Shown here one piece after another: positions 51,135-60,937 of a stretch of 64,000 bases of DNA. Within the stretch, counting starts at the first letter, position 1. Each line of letters starts with the position of its first letter. Under the pieces are notes generated by a model. The model searched no databases. It worked only from the letters and a program-made list of their open reading frames with translations, and had not been told where the DNA came from. A program made the translations under genes and the position numbers. Source of the DNA: Phytophthora colocasiae (lineage: Eukaryota > Oomycota > Peronosporomycetes > Peronosporales > Peronosporaceae); NCBI GenBank assembly GCA_018806915.1, contig JAGKQI010000018.1, forward strand, positions 1-64,000, given 5' to 3'.

Positions 51135-51608
51135 CTACGGATACCCGGTACGGTTGCTGTTTGATGGGCCGACTATCGCCCGTGTCAATCTCGAAGTGTA
51201 GCAGTTCCGTCCGTCCCGGCATCGCCGAAGACTCGACAAAAAGGTCACTAAGTTGTCCAGCTCTGCTACAAATATCCGCTTCTGTTCCTCCGTCAACCTC
51301 GACTGCGAAAAGTCAGTCTTGACCGTGGCTTTGTCAGGCGGCACTTCCGGCCGAGACTTCCGTTCCTTCTCAGCAATCTGATCTCCAGGCGCTCCTGTCG
51401 CGGACTGCACTCGGTCGTCCGTTTCTGTTGTCTCCGGGTTCCTCGGTACTGCTCCGTCCTTCGTCTGCATCTGGCCGAAGGCCGACTCCGGAACGACCGA
51501 AGTGCACGCCACCGGCGTACCACGGCGAATCCACCGTTCCTCGGTAGATGCGTTACAGACTTCAACTATGACTTGACTGTCCTCCACCGTACACAACGAG
51601 TACGCCAC
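51135..51608 (-). pseudogene. Element F protease-RT linker
   Basis: Frames 51135-51608 and 50941-51222 hold the linker and the pre-RT segment (TELLHFEIDTGDSRPIKQQPYRVS), split by frameshifts. Confidence 0.65.
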
Positions 51609-53737
51609 ACACAGCGAGGGGGAAGGGATACAGCGCCTTCAATGAGCACCGTAGCCTTCTCCTCCGGTGTCCCTACCAACTTTGCCATGACTAAAGCTTG
51701 TCCTTTAGGCGGCAGGCGTATTGACTTCACCATCGTCGCCATGTAAGCGTCCTGTACAACCATACCCCCAAGGGGCAACACCTCGCCTGAGTCTTTAAGC
51801 AGGAGCTGACGCTCAGCCACATCAATGACCGCTCCGAACGCTCCAAGAGCGTCTACCCCCAGGATGGCGTCTACATGCAACTGATCCGCGACTACCAAAC
51901 TCAGCGAAATCTCCGCACTTCCCATTCGTAACGACAAACTCGCCCACCCTCGGATCTTCAACTGATGTCCGGAGGAGCTCTTGACCGATCCTTCGTACGG
52001 CTTCAGCGTCCTCGTTGACCGTCCTAGCTGCTTCAGCACACGGCTATCTACCAAACTCAGTGTAGCTCCCGTATCCACGAGTAAGCGAGAAGGCAAACAC
52101 TCAATAAATCCACTTGATAACGCTTCGAAGTTCCCAACAGCACACACCACGCGTCGACCGTCTTCAACCACAGTACATACTTCCATTTCATCCATGTCTC
52201 CCTCCGACACGCCGAAACCGTCCGGCATCTCTACCGTGACAACCTCAACAAGGCCCGGGCGAGGGGGAGGCGCAACCGTTCCAGGCGGCGGTCCCACCAC
52301 GTCCACGTAGCTTACCACATCTTCATCACTCAGCAACAGTTCAGCATTCATCAACACCTCTGCGTACGGTCTAAACATGGCCTCGAAGTCAATCTCAGGA
52401 CGCTGCCGACCTCGTCTCTTAGCAGCAATCTCCGGGTCCTCTCTTACTTCTCTCCGTTCTATCAGTTTCTCCCAAATGATCGTCGCGTTCTTGTCGTAAT
52501 ATTCCAGAGTCGTCGCCTCCAACCGTCCCCAATTCAAATTCCGAACGCCCCTGGAGGCAGCGACTTCCTTCGCTAGTTTCTCCAGTTTGATCAGTTCCGC
52601 CTTCGGAACTTTATCACGCAACGGAGTGATTTCCTGTTGGGATGCTTCCTTCAGGAACAAGTACACTGCACGTTGGACCACGGTCCTCGCCAAGGTAGGT
52701 GAAACGACGACACGGTTCCTCAGGACGGACTCCGGCTTCGTAGCCACAGTCCCTGCACACGGCACTTGGACGGACGCCGCGAAGTCTTCCAGCTGCGACA
52801 AGAAGTTAGCACTGACTTCCTCTTCCGTAGTAGATCCTGCCTTTGGACTCGCGTCTCGCTCTCTAAATGGTTTAGGTTTCCGTGCGCTGGGTTCCTTTAA
52901 CACCGTTCGTCCCACTACCTGCACGACTGACGACTTGAAATCGCGGTTAGCACGCTTGGCTTCTCCGGTCTTCTCGAGCGTCTCGCGGAACCATCCCTGC
53001 CAGTACTCAGGCGAATCACCGCCTTCAGGGGACGCTCGCCGAGTACGCTCGACTACGTCGAGCGGGACGTCCAATAGAGAGGACAGTTCCTCGGTAGAGG
53101 GCTCTCGTAAAGATGCTGCGTTCAACCGTATCCGTTCCATAGTATCAGCTTCATCCAAAGGGTGCAAACGATCCTCAATTTCTTTTTCGTATTCTTCTGA
53201 CTCGCTGAAAATCTTCGTTCCATCCTGGTCACCAGGCGTCCCTTCACGATCCCTAGACTCGAGAGCCTCAAGCTCCGCGTCCGTGAACAAGCAGTCTGTA
53301 GGGTGTTCCGCGGGTGACACGACGTCCGCTCCGTCCCCTACCTCGGCCCGTTCCGTTACTGAATCCGCTCGCTCCTCAACTTCGGCACCAGAGGCGTCGA
53401 AGAGGTCGAATGACAACCCCTCATCTGACAGTTCGTCGTCCTCGAGTACTTCCTCTTCCAGTAGGCCGTCTTCGACAGCCTCTTCCAACGTGTAGGCGGG
53501 CTCCGCCGACTCACGGGTCGCTTTACCACCCGCTTCTACCTCATCGACGAACCGCACTGTCTTCTTTCGACGTTCACCGTTCTCTTCCACACGGGCGTCT
53601 TCCTTTCTCTCCGTTCCTTTTTCTTCAATCTTCATTTTCTTCTTTTGTCTCTTTTTCTCTGCATTCCGCGCGGTTTTCACCGTCCCTCGCGGCTTCTTCT
53701 TTTTCTTCTTTTTCTCGTTCATCTCACTCTCCGTCAC
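51566..53737 (-). CDS. Element F protease with long charged N-terminal extension
   Basis: A 723-codon frame. The first about 250 residues are Lys-rich and then strongly acidic (EEEVLEDDELSDEG) and look disordered. The retropepsin motif RLLVDTGATLSLVD is at about residues 565-578, with HVDAILGVDALGAFGAVID about 65 residues on. It lies in a different frame from gag, with about 110 bp between. The reason for the long extension is unclear. Confidence 0.82.
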   Translation of the reverse strand: MTESEMNEKKKKKKKPRGTVKTARNAEKKRQKKKMKIEEKGTERKEDARVEENGERRKKTVRFVDEVEAGGKATRESAEPAYTLEEAVEDGLLEEEVLEDDELSDEGLSFDLFDASGAEVEERADSVTERAEVGDGADVVSPAEHPTDCLFTDAELEALESRDREGTPGDQDGTKIFSESEEYEKEIEDRLHPLDEADTMERIRLNAASLREPSTEELSSLLDVPLDVVERTRRASPEGGDSPEYWQGWFRETLEKTGEAKRANRDFKSSVVQVVGRTVLKEPSARKPKPFRERDASPKAGSTTEEEVSANFLSQLEDFAASVQVPCAGTVATKPESVLRNRVVVSPTLARTVVQRAVYLFLKEASQQEITPLRDKVPKAELIKLEKLAKEVAASRGVRNLNWGRLEATTLEYYDKNATIIWEKLIERREVREDPEIAAKRRGRQRPEIDFEAMFRPYAEVLMNAELLLSDEDVVSYVDVVGPPPGTVAPPPRPGLVEVVTVEMPDGFGVSEGDMDEMEVCTVVEDGRRVVCAVGNFEALSSGFIECLPSRLLVDTGATLSLVDSRVLKQLGRSTRTLKPYEGSVKSSSGHQLKIRGWASLSLRMGSAEISLSLVVADQLHVDAILGVDALGAFGAVIDVAERQLLLKDSGEVLPLGGMVVQDAYMATMVKSIRLPPKGQALVMAKLVGTPEEKATVLIEGAVSLPPRCVWRTRCVRWRTVKS

Positions 53738-53845
53738 TACGGCAACCGTCTTCTTCTCGACTTCCTCCTCAGCACGGTCACCGTTCGAGCCATTCGCCAG
53801 ACAAGAGGAAGGAGTGGCTCGCTCCTCCCCTTCCTCACGTCCCCG

Positions 53846-54780
53846 TCAATCCCTAGGGGCCGCAGGCTGGGCCATCGATCCAGCCGCCAATCCTTTCAAG
53901 GCAGCGATCGTCGGACACTGGGCCACTGGATGACCGTTCTCTCCACAGAAGTAGCACCTGAACCCTTGAGCGTTAGAGGGAGCTCCGTTCCGTCCTCCTA
54001 GTTGACCTCCATTATAAGGGAGCTCACACTCAGCTGCAACGTGACCATACTGATTACACTTCCGGCAAGTCATCGTCCTTCTCATACATGTAGCACGACC
54101 ATGTCCCCTGTAGTAACATCGGCCACACACCGGTTCACCTTCCTGCGTACGGGTATCTTCCGCCATCCTGATTCCACGATAGCTTCTGTTTCCGTCCCCA
54201 GTCGCAGGAGCGTTCCCTGCGGTAGTGGCAGCTACGGTCAGTGACCGTCCTCGAGGTGACGAAGGTCTAGCCTTGCGCTCGTCCATGAGTTGCTGCTGCC
54301 AAAGCTGCTGCTGGGCCATGAACGTCTGCAACTGCTGAGTTAATGCGTCCACCGCGGACGACGAATGACCGTTCTTGTTACTCTCTGGAGCTCCGTCCGA
54401 GAACTCCTCGTCTTCCTCACTAGGCCTGTGCATATCCTTCGACATCAACCACTCACACGCCTCGGGAATGTCGCGGGCCGGGCTAGAATCCAAGGCAGCC
54501 AGCATCCGACGGTTCCTGAGACCTCGACGGAACAGTTTGTACCGCATCTGCGGGTTCGGATAGTCGAGCGAGTCGCACAAGTCCGTGACTCGATCGCCCC
54601 ACTCTTCCACCGATTCACCTCTCTGTCTCTTAGTAGTATGCAACCGATCCCAAAGCTCGTCAGCCGTCCTACTCAGGAATTGGTTGTGAAAGCGAACCCT
54701 GAGGGTGGCGAACGTTTTGATCCTGGAGTTGCTCCACCACCGTTCCGCCTCTCTTCTTTTGGGTGCTGCGCGTCTCTTTT
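53846..54780 (-). pseudogene. Element F Gag, N-terminally truncated
   Basis: The ATG frame starts 54643, but the coding sequence is open upstream (AERWWSNSRIKTFATLRVRFHNQFLSRTADELWDRL) to a stop near 54776 with no ATG, so the capsid N-terminus is lost. The C-terminus carries three C-X2-C-X4-H-X4-C knuckles (CGRCYYRGHGRATC, CRKCNQYGHVAAEC, CYFCGENGHPVAQC). Confidence 0.85.
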
Positions 54781-54819
54781 ACGGGTGTTTCTAGACGCAT
54801 CGCGCTAGCGGTTAGGTAT

Positions 54820-55014
54820 AGGTATATCGCCAATCGTATAGGGTCACCTAACAGATTTGAAAGGTGCGTTATACTTGCTTCTACTATTGCAGCATACCTT
54901 TCTAAACCGATAACAGGTATATCGCCAATCGTATTCTATAGAGTCACCTACCAGATTTGAAAGGTACGTTAAACTTGCTTCTAGTATTGGAGCATACCTT
55001 TCTAAACCGATAAC
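54820..55014. repeat. Tandem duplication of a 95-100 bp unit
   Basis: Unit 1 at 54820-54914 and unit 2 at 54915-55014 share AGGTATATCGCCAATCGTAT at the start and CTAAACCGATAAC at the end. Unit 2 has a 5-base insertion and several substitutions. It lies between the broken gag of F and the MFS gene. Confidence 0.9.
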
Positions 55015-55292
55015 AGAAAGTCGGACACTATCAGTAGTCAGCACGCACGTGCCCTGCCACGCGCCTACATCAGCTGTTGAAGTTCCTCACTTGCTTCTTG
55101 TATGCTCATGCCATCCCTCTCCGATTCGATCGCAGCTAGTATCACTTTTAACGTCCAGTATCGCAAGCACTGGTTGACACTTCAGTTCTGGATTCGTCGG
55201 GTAACGCCACCAGAGGTTGACAACAACCTACACTTCCCCAACCATCTTCCACTGCGTGTTCAAGGGCAACCAGTACAGACACAAGCAGCAAT
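55015..55292 (+). promoter_or_regulatory. Upstream region of the MFS gene
   Basis: No open frame of note. TCACTTTT at 55142-55149 resembles the oomycete initiator (YCAYTYY) about 150 bp before the start codon, and TCACTTGCTT near 55088 is a second candidate. This is weak evidence only. Confidence 0.3.
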
Positions 55293-56759
55293 ATGAGCTC
55301 CCCCGCCGACAACGTGGAGGCTGTGCAGCGCATCACGCGACGGATCGATGCAATCGGCGAGCGTGACCCGGGCGTCGTCATGGGCCTTTCATGGTACTAC
55401 ATCAAGCTCATCCTGCTCACGGGCTTCGGATGGGCCATGGACTCCATGGAAACGTTCATCTTCACGTACTGCGCTGCTCTCATCCGTGAGGACATCCCTC
55501 AGAGCTCTCGCCAAGCCTCGTTCCTGGGTGGCGCTGTCTTCGTCGGTTCTTTCATCGGTTCGTTCCCATTCGGCACGCTTGCAGACAAGTATGGCCGCCG
55601 TCCTATGTTCATGGTCACGCTCGTGCTCTTCCTCGTCGGTCTGGGCCTTTGCGCCGTTAGTTGGGACGTCACTTCCATCACCTGCGCCCGTATCATCTCC
55701 GGTATTGGACTCGGTGGCGAACTGCCCGTGGCCTCTACGCTCGTGCAGGAGCTGTCCCCCAAGAAGACTCGTGGCAAGATCATTGTCTTGCTCGAGGCAT
55801 TCTGGGCTGTGGGTTGTATGCTGGCAGTTGTCATGGCCTTTGGCGCTGCTCCAAGGATCGGTTGGCGCGAGACCTTCTTCATCTGCTGTGCGCCAGTTCT
55901 CTATGCCATCGTCATCCGCATGTACATCCCGGAGTCGCCTAAGTGGCTAGCTAGTGTCGGCCGCTACGACGAGGCTGTCACCATCGTTGAGTCCATTGAA
56001 CGCGCCCACGGTATGGATCCGTACGACCCCAAGTCAGAGGTCGAGAGTGCTGAGCCGCTGCCGCCTGCCCCACCTCAACTCCCGGAGTCTCACTTCAAAC
56101 GGATTGGCGTGCTCTTCCAGCGCCAGTTCCGCGTGCGCACTACCGTCTTGTGGACGCTCTGGTTCGGTATCTCCATGTCGTACTACGCCATCTTCATCTA
56201 CCTGCCGACACTCATCTCGCTCAAGGGCTACAACATGAACGGCCAGTGGGAGACCATCCTTATCATCACGGCGTTCCAGCTCCCTGGCTACTTCGCTGCT
56301 GCTGGTCTCGTGGAAATCCTCGGCCGTAAACAGACGTTGGTTATTTTCCTCGTTGGCTCGTTCGCGTCTGCCATTGCAATGGGCTATGTCGATGCGTCCA
56401 AGGTCCCTGTTATGGTGACTGGATCCTTCACGTCGTTCTTCATGCTGGGTGCGTGGGGCTGCGTGTACGCGTACACTCCTGAAAATTACCCGACGGCCAT
56501 TCGCGGTATGGGAGCTGCCTACCCTTCGGGTTTCAGCCGTATCGGCTCCTTCTGTGGTCCGTACTTGTGCGCCTCCATGTTCGGTGACTGGAACGTCTCC
56601 CTTGAAGCCATCATGTGGGTGTTTGGTGGACTGCTCATGGTGGTGGCAGCTATTGTGCTGTTCTTCGGCTACGAGCCGCGCGGTAAGAACGTAGAGCTGT
56701 ACGAGGATGACAGCACTGAGAAATCCCTCGCATTCGAGGCCGTGCGAACGCCTAACTAA
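55293..56759 (+). CDS. Major facilitator superfamily transporter, SV2/SVOP or sugar-porter-like
   Basis: Intact 488-residue intronless frame, typical length for a 12-helix MFS protein. About twelve hydrophobic segments are visible, starting near residue 30 (LILLTGFGWAMDSMETFIFTYCAAL). The helix 2-3 loop has the MFS signature GTLADKYGRRPMF at about residues 95-107. GIGLGGELPVASTLVQE marks helix 4, and PESPKWLASVGRYDEA after helix 6 is the ExSPrW-type motif of sugar and SV2-like porters. An acidic loop (EVESAEPLPPAPPQLPES) separates the halves. Likely a proton-coupled plasma-membrane uptake carrier for an organic substrate; the substrate cannot be read from sequence. It is convergent with the split gene ending at 56939. 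The first ATG is used. Confidence 0.92.
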   Translation: MSSPADNVEAVQRITRRIDAIGERDPGVVMGLSWYYIKLILLTGFGWAMDSMETFIFTYCAALIREDIPQSSRQASFLGGAVFVGSFIGSFPFGTLADKYGRRPMFMVTLVLFLVGLGLCAVSWDVTSITCARIISGIGLGGELPVASTLVQELSPKKTRGKIIVLLEAFWAVGCMLAVVMAFGAAPRIGWRETFFICCAPVLYAIVIRMYIPESPKWLASVGRYDEAVTIVESIERAHGMDPYDPKSEVESAEPLPPAPPQLPESHFKRIGVLFQRQFRVRTTVLWTLWFGISMSYYAIFIYLPTLISLKGYNMNGQWETILIITAFQLPGYFAAAGLVEILGRKQTLVIFLVGSFASAIAMGYVDASKVPVMVTGSFTSFFMLGAWGCVYAYTPENYPTAIRGMGAAYPSGFSRIGSFCGPYLCASMFGDWNVSLEAIMWVFGGLLMVVAAIVLFFGYEPRGKNVELYEDDSTEKSLAFEAVRTPN

Positions 56760-56938
56760 TTAGTAGTAGTGCGTTGCACTTCACCGCTTTTTTTGATAGC
56801 GGTATGTTTGCATACAGTTAAGTTTAATCGAAGGAATGAAGAATGAGAGAAAGAGAACGTAAATACCAATGCTTTCGAGCAGTTTCCCCACATACTACAT
56901 GTAAACTTATCATCTTCCACCTTGCACCTCCAAGTACT
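56760..56938. other. Intergenic space between convergent host genes
   Basis: About 180 bp between the stop of the transporter and the stop of the split minus-strand gene. A T-rich stretch (CTTTTTTTGAT) lies near 56790. No gene. Confidence 0.6.
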
Positions 56939-57028
56939 TCAGCTACAACCCGTCGCAGTCAGGTCCGGGAGCCACCACATTGGCTTTAATCCTCGTTTCA
57001 CCAAGAACTTCCGTCCACGAGGCCAACG
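56939..57028 (-). pseudogene. 3' end of a host gene split by copia element G
   Basis: Read on the minus strand from the CAACG target duplication, this segment continues the frame of the gene at 61812-62710 for 28 codons (WPRGRKFLVKRGLKPMWWLP and onwards) to a TGA at 56941-56939. With one copy of the duplication removed, the two parts total 984 bases, exactly 328 codons including the stop. That supports a recent interruption of a working gene. Confidence 0.88.
57024..57028. repeat. Target site duplication of element G, left copy (CAACG)
   Basis: Identical to 61812-61816. Confidence 0.95.
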
Positions 57029-57157
57029 TGTTGGAAGTTACGTCGTAAGCGGTAGTGGATAAGGTACCTCGCGTGGGTTAATTCTGCGCAGCGAGACTGT
57101 ACGGCACTGATAGTAAATCACTTTTCCTTTTCCCTTCTAAAGCGTACACATTCAATA
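57029..57157 (+). repeat. Element G 5' LTR
   Basis: 129 bp, TGTTGGAAG ... TTCAATA, unusually short, identical to the 3' copy. Confidence 0.95.
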
Positions 57158-57170
57158 GGTTATGAGTTCC
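57158..57170 (+). promoter_or_regulatory. Element G primer binding site (iMet anticodon-loop type) containing the gag start codon
   Basis: GGTTATGAG directly abuts the LTR, matching nine bases of the element E primer site. The ATG at 57162-57164 inside it is the start of the gag frame. Confidence 0.7.
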
Positions 57171-58706
57171 AAGGACGCTGGCGAAGTCTCGCCACGACAG
57201 ACACCTCCGCTACCTGCGAAAGAGGTTGCGCCAGGTACTGGTGGCGGTGATCCTGCTGCCCACGAAAGGGGTAGCTCGCCTGATGAAGGAAAAGCCGCTC
57301 CCGGAATGGAGGATATGATGGTGCTGCTGAGGCAGCTGACCACCAAGGTGAACATGCTGGAGAAGGCGGTCACGCCTCGGGGAGCGCCGGTGTCTCCTGA
57401 CCAACCGCTGAGGCGAAGCGTCTTCCGTCAAGCGATTGAGGAGGGCGGGAGCCTCGGGATGCGGCAAATGCACGTTGACGAGCTTGGAGGTGGACATGTG
57501 GGCCTGGGGGTCCAGACTCCTGGAGGATGGGCGCGTGCTGGCTATCTTGACCACGAAGTGGACCGCGGGGTTCCACAGTACCAAGCGTACCGCCCGCCCC
57601 CGGTCCAAGCACACGCGCAGCAGCAGCCACAGCAACAACATGCTGAGCCTGTCATGGCAGCTGAACCACGCGTCCCCCCTGCGAGAGAGGCTAAGCTAGC
57701 GCTACGCGCATTCGACGGTAACGAGGTCTACAAAGGTCTAGGATCTGGCTTTGAACAGTGGGCATTACTGTTCATTGAGCAGGTTGAGATGGCCGAGATC
57801 GCCTACCGCTATCGCTGGACGGAACGGGCGAAGGTCAATAAGTTCGCAGAGCATCTGCGAGGCAAAGCTGAAAAGTACTTCCATCAACATGTGCAGCGGT
57901 GGTGGGCTACCCAGCCAAATCTTTGGTTCGTGATGGAACAAATGAATGCGGCGTTCCGTGTGAACATCTCCAATCAGCAGGCGATGAGGATGTTTTCAGC
58001 CCGGAAGGAGAGCTCGCGTACATGGAATGACCACTTCCTTTACCTGAATGCGCTAATGGGGGCTACCAACGCGTCGCCGAGTTTGGTGCTGGAAAACGTG
58101 GTGAAGTACGCTGACCCGGATTTGAAGATCGCTATGATGGCGAAGTACGACCCTACGAGGCCAGACCCAATGCAACAGGCAAGTGAGCTTGTGGCGTGGG
58201 CTCAAGCACTGAAGGACGAGGACAAGACGTTCAAAGGGATCGGGAAGGACACAGTCAGCACCGTCACAACTGGCAGGAAATGCTACAAGTGTGGCAATGT
58301 CGGCCACATCCGGCGCGATTGTCCTGAAAAAGAGCACAAGAACGATGGTGGTGACGAGAGTAAGATCAAATGGTCTTTGAATGTTCAGGAACATGGCCTC
58401 GGGACTGACGACTGGATATTGGACAGTGGTGCAAGTCGTCATATGGTGAACGACAAGACGATGCTCAGGGACGTCACGGAATGCCACGACGCGGAGGAGA
58501 GTTTTCAGCCCGATGGCACAAAGCTTGAGGTGACGCTGAAGGGAACAGCTGTGCTTAAAGCGATGGTGGACGGCGTCCAGGCCGAGATCACACTGAGGAA
58601 CGTCTACTATGCACCTAAGCTTAGCCAGGAACCTGATGTCGTACTGCTTGTTGCTGAAAAATGGGCTGCAAGGTGGCTGATCACAATGGCTGTGTGGCAG
58701 TATTGA
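57162..58706 (+). CDS. Element G Gag, nucleocapsid and protease
   Basis: A 514-codon frame. Disordered N-terminus, capsid-like region from FDGNEVYKGLGSGFEQW (about residue 185) to about 350, CCHC knuckle CYKCGNVGHIRRDC at about 375-388, and copia protease WILDSGASRHMVND at about 421-434. The last about 25 codons are out of frame after an extra base near 58629. Confidence 0.9.
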   Translation: MSSKDAGEVSPRQTPPLPAKEVAPGTGGGDPAAHERGSSPDEGKAAPGMEDMMVLLRQLTTKVNMLEKAVTPRGAPVSPDQPLRRSVFRQAIEEGGSLGMRQMHVDELGGGHVGLGVQTPGGWARAGYLDHEVDRGVPQYQAYRPPPVQAHAQQQPQQQHAEPVMAAEPRVPPAREAKLALRAFDGNEVYKGLGSGFEQWALLFIEQVEMAEIAYRYRWTERAKVNKFAEHLRGKAEKYFHQHVQRWWATQPNLWFVMEQMNAAFRVNISNQQAMRMFSARKESSRTWNDHFLYLNALMGATNASPSLVLENVVKYADPDLKIAMMAKYDPTRPDPMQQASELVAWAQALKDEDKTFKGIGKDTVSTVTTGRKCYKCGNVGHIRRDCPEKEHKNDGGDESKIKWSLNVQEHGLGTDDWILDSGASRHMVNDKTMLRDVTECHDAEESFQPDGTKLEVTLKGTAVLKAMVDGVQAEITLRNVYYAPKLSQEPDVVLLVAEKWAARWLITMAVWQY

Positions 58707-59602
58707 AGGGCAACCCTACACGAGTGGTGTTCTACGCGGATATCAAGAGCAACGTACTGGTAGCAAGAGTGCAATGTGGTCGACAGCGCTCTGTGCAACA
58801 GATGAAAGAAGTTGTGATGAGCGCGGTGGTGGAGGAAGACCGCCATCTCACCTCTCGAATTGTTCAGAAGGATACTTTGGTCGGCTTTCACGAGAGGTTT
58901 GGACATCTTGCATTTGATACAATCGAGCGGATCGCGAAAGACCCAGCCTCTGGGATTGAGATTACTAGCCACAAGCGGGTCAACTGTCGTGTATGTGCTG
59001 AAGGCAAGCAGACGCGTGCCCAACAGCCGACGAAAGACACTGGGGAGCATGCTCCAGTTGATCGTGTGGGGGCGGTGATTTGCAGTGACTTGAAAGGCCC
59101 TGTTACGCCCCGAGACCGACGTGGAAATCGATACTTGGTGAACTTCGTGGACCATAAGTCCAATTACTGCCGCGTGTTCTTGGCGAAGACGAAGGATCAG
59201 GCCGCCAAATACTTCGAACAATTTCTGACCTGGTTCGAGAAGCAATTTGGGTGCAAGGTTCGTGTCCTACGTACTGACGGAGGTGCAGAATACAACAACG
59301 TGGACGAGTTTTGCAAGCAATCAGGAGTGGCCCGTCAGAAGAGCGAGGCAAGGAACCAAGCTGCCAACGGTAAAGCAGAGAGGATGCACCGAACGGTGAT
59401 GAACATCGTGCGCTGCATGCTGTTTGCTTCCGAGTTGCCACTGACATTTTGGGGAGATGCGGCAGAATATGCGGTCTATGTATTGAACCGCAGTCCCACC
59501 CGTGCAAACGATGACCGAATGTCGCCGCTGGAGGTGCTCTCGACGTGCGCCAAGTTTGCAAGACATTGTGGTTTTTGGATCTGCTTGCGCTGTATTCGTT
59601 GA
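58661..59602 (+). CDS. Element G integrase
   Basis: A 313-codon frame. Zinc motif HERFGHLAFDTI ... CRVCAEGKQ, core VICSDLKGPV (Asp), VLRTDGGAEYNN (Asp) and ANGKAERMHRTVMNI (Glu). The end is shifted; the following GSACAVFVDTSKKNLQKRSQRGVVIG segment continues in the frame 59502-59756. Confidence 0.9.
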   Translation: MGCKVADHNGCVAVLKGNPTRVVFYADIKSNVLVARVQCGRQRSVQQMKEVVMSAVVEEDRHLTSRIVQKDTLVGFHERFGHLAFDTIERIAKDPASGIEITSHKRVNCRVCAEGKQTRAQQPTKDTGEHAPVDRVGAVICSDLKGPVTPRDRRGNRYLVNFVDHKSNYCRVFLAKTKDQAAKYFEQFLTWFEKQFGCKVRVLRTDGGAEYNNVDEFCKQSGVARQKSEARNQAANGKAERMHRTVMNIVRCMLFASELPLTFWGDAAEYAVYVLNRSPTRANDDRMSPLEVLSTCAKFARHCGFWICLRCIR

Positions 59603-59756
59603 CACTAGCAAGAAGAATCTGCAAAAGCGTTCTCAGCGTGGAGTTGTGATCGGAAAAAGCGACGAAACAAAGGGGTATCGAGTATACTTACCGGAGAGCA
59701 ACAAGGTTGTGGTGACCCGCCATGTAAAGCGACATCGAGACGTTGAAACAGGCTGA

Positions 59757-60937
59757 CAGCGACCGCATTTCACAGCAACCAATTCTTGAAGAACTTGCAG
59801 AAATGGCCAACGGTAGAACGAGTCCTGGCGCGTAGCAATGTCACGGAAGACGTGGAGAAGAATGCGCCTGAAACTGGAAATTCTAAAGGAGAGACCAAGC
59901 CACGTCGGTCACAGCGCGTGAGGAAGAAATCTGTTCGACGCCGTGAAGCTGATGGAGATGACGACGGAGGGGTCGGAAGGAGCACTGGTCTCAAGTGCTG
60001 TACATGTGGAAGATACTCATGCGGATGATAAGGAGCCAGCAAATTCTGCTGCCGCCAGACGTTGCGCGGAAAGTGAGAAATGGCGGGCCGCGGAGCGGGA
60101 AGAAATTGCTTCTCTGGAAGCGAAACGACACTTGAAAGTTGTGAAGGTGTCTCCGGGTACCGCTCGACTACACTCGAAATGGGTATATAAGAAGAAACGG
60201 GATGGCAATGGCAAAATCCAGCGCTACAAAGCTCGACTCGTAGCATGCGGAAATGAGCAAGTGTTCGGTATTGACTACTTGTTCACATTTGCTGCGGTGA
60301 TGGAACTGCCAAGTGGAAAGCTGTGCTTGCACTTGCAAGAATCTGGCGCGTGCCAGCGAGGCACGGTGATGTGCCGAATGCGTTCGTGAAGGCATCGACG
60401 GAAGAAGGCTTAGAAATTCGCCTGTACATTCCCGACGGAATGGAGTTTACGGCAGCTGAGCTAGCAGCTTTGGGTGTCAAAGACGTTAGTGAACTCGGCT
60501 TGTTGCTCGGAAGAAGCCTTTATGGGCTTAAGCAAGCTGGAAGGCTGTGGCGTAAGTTACTGCACAAAACGCTTGTTCAGGTCGGATTCAGGCAATGTTT
60601 GTCCGATTCGTGCGTCTATGTGAAGACTGACGTTGGTGGAATAACTGTTGTGGGGACATACGTTGACGATTTGCTGGTCACCGCTACTTCGGCGCCGCGC
60701 GTCGACTCATTTTTTGCTGATATGGCAATCCTGGAACTCAAGGACTTGGGACCAGCATCGATGTTCCTCGGGATGAGGATCAGCTACGACGATGAGCGTG
60801 GATATACGATTGACCAAGAGCATGCCATCACGGAAACGCTGATCGCGCATGGCTTAGAAAATGCCAACAGCGTTCGACTGCCTATCGCAGCGGGCGATCC
60901 ACCCTTTGACGACGATGGGAAGTTATCTGCCTATTAA
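59757..60937 (+). pseudogene. Element G integrase-RT linker and reverse transcriptase, frameshifted
   Basis: Linker in two frames to about 60050, then RT: KWVYKKKRDGNGKIQRYKARLVACG in 59943-60389, a shift near 60300-60380, then ARHGDVPNAFVKA, GLKQAGRLW and the catalytic YVDDLLVTA in 60323-60937. A further break follows at 60937. Confidence 0.85.

Larger units (their letters stand above)
48003..54780 (-). mobile_element. Element F: degenerate Ty3/gypsy element, 5' truncated
   Basis: Minus-strand gag-pol with triple zinc knuckle, protease, RT, RNase H, integrase and a chromodomain-like tail. No LTR is visible at the right end. Gag loses its N-terminus near 54780, where a stop and unrelated sequence begin. 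RT carries an internal deletion. The left part probably continues as the antisense frame 46729-47819 and beyond element D. Confidence 0.85.

Noticed and set aside
52587..53495. 302-codon plus-strand frame across element F protease region
   Set aside because: Ser/Thr-rich shadow of the acidic/Lys-rich protease extension; no counterpart or domain.
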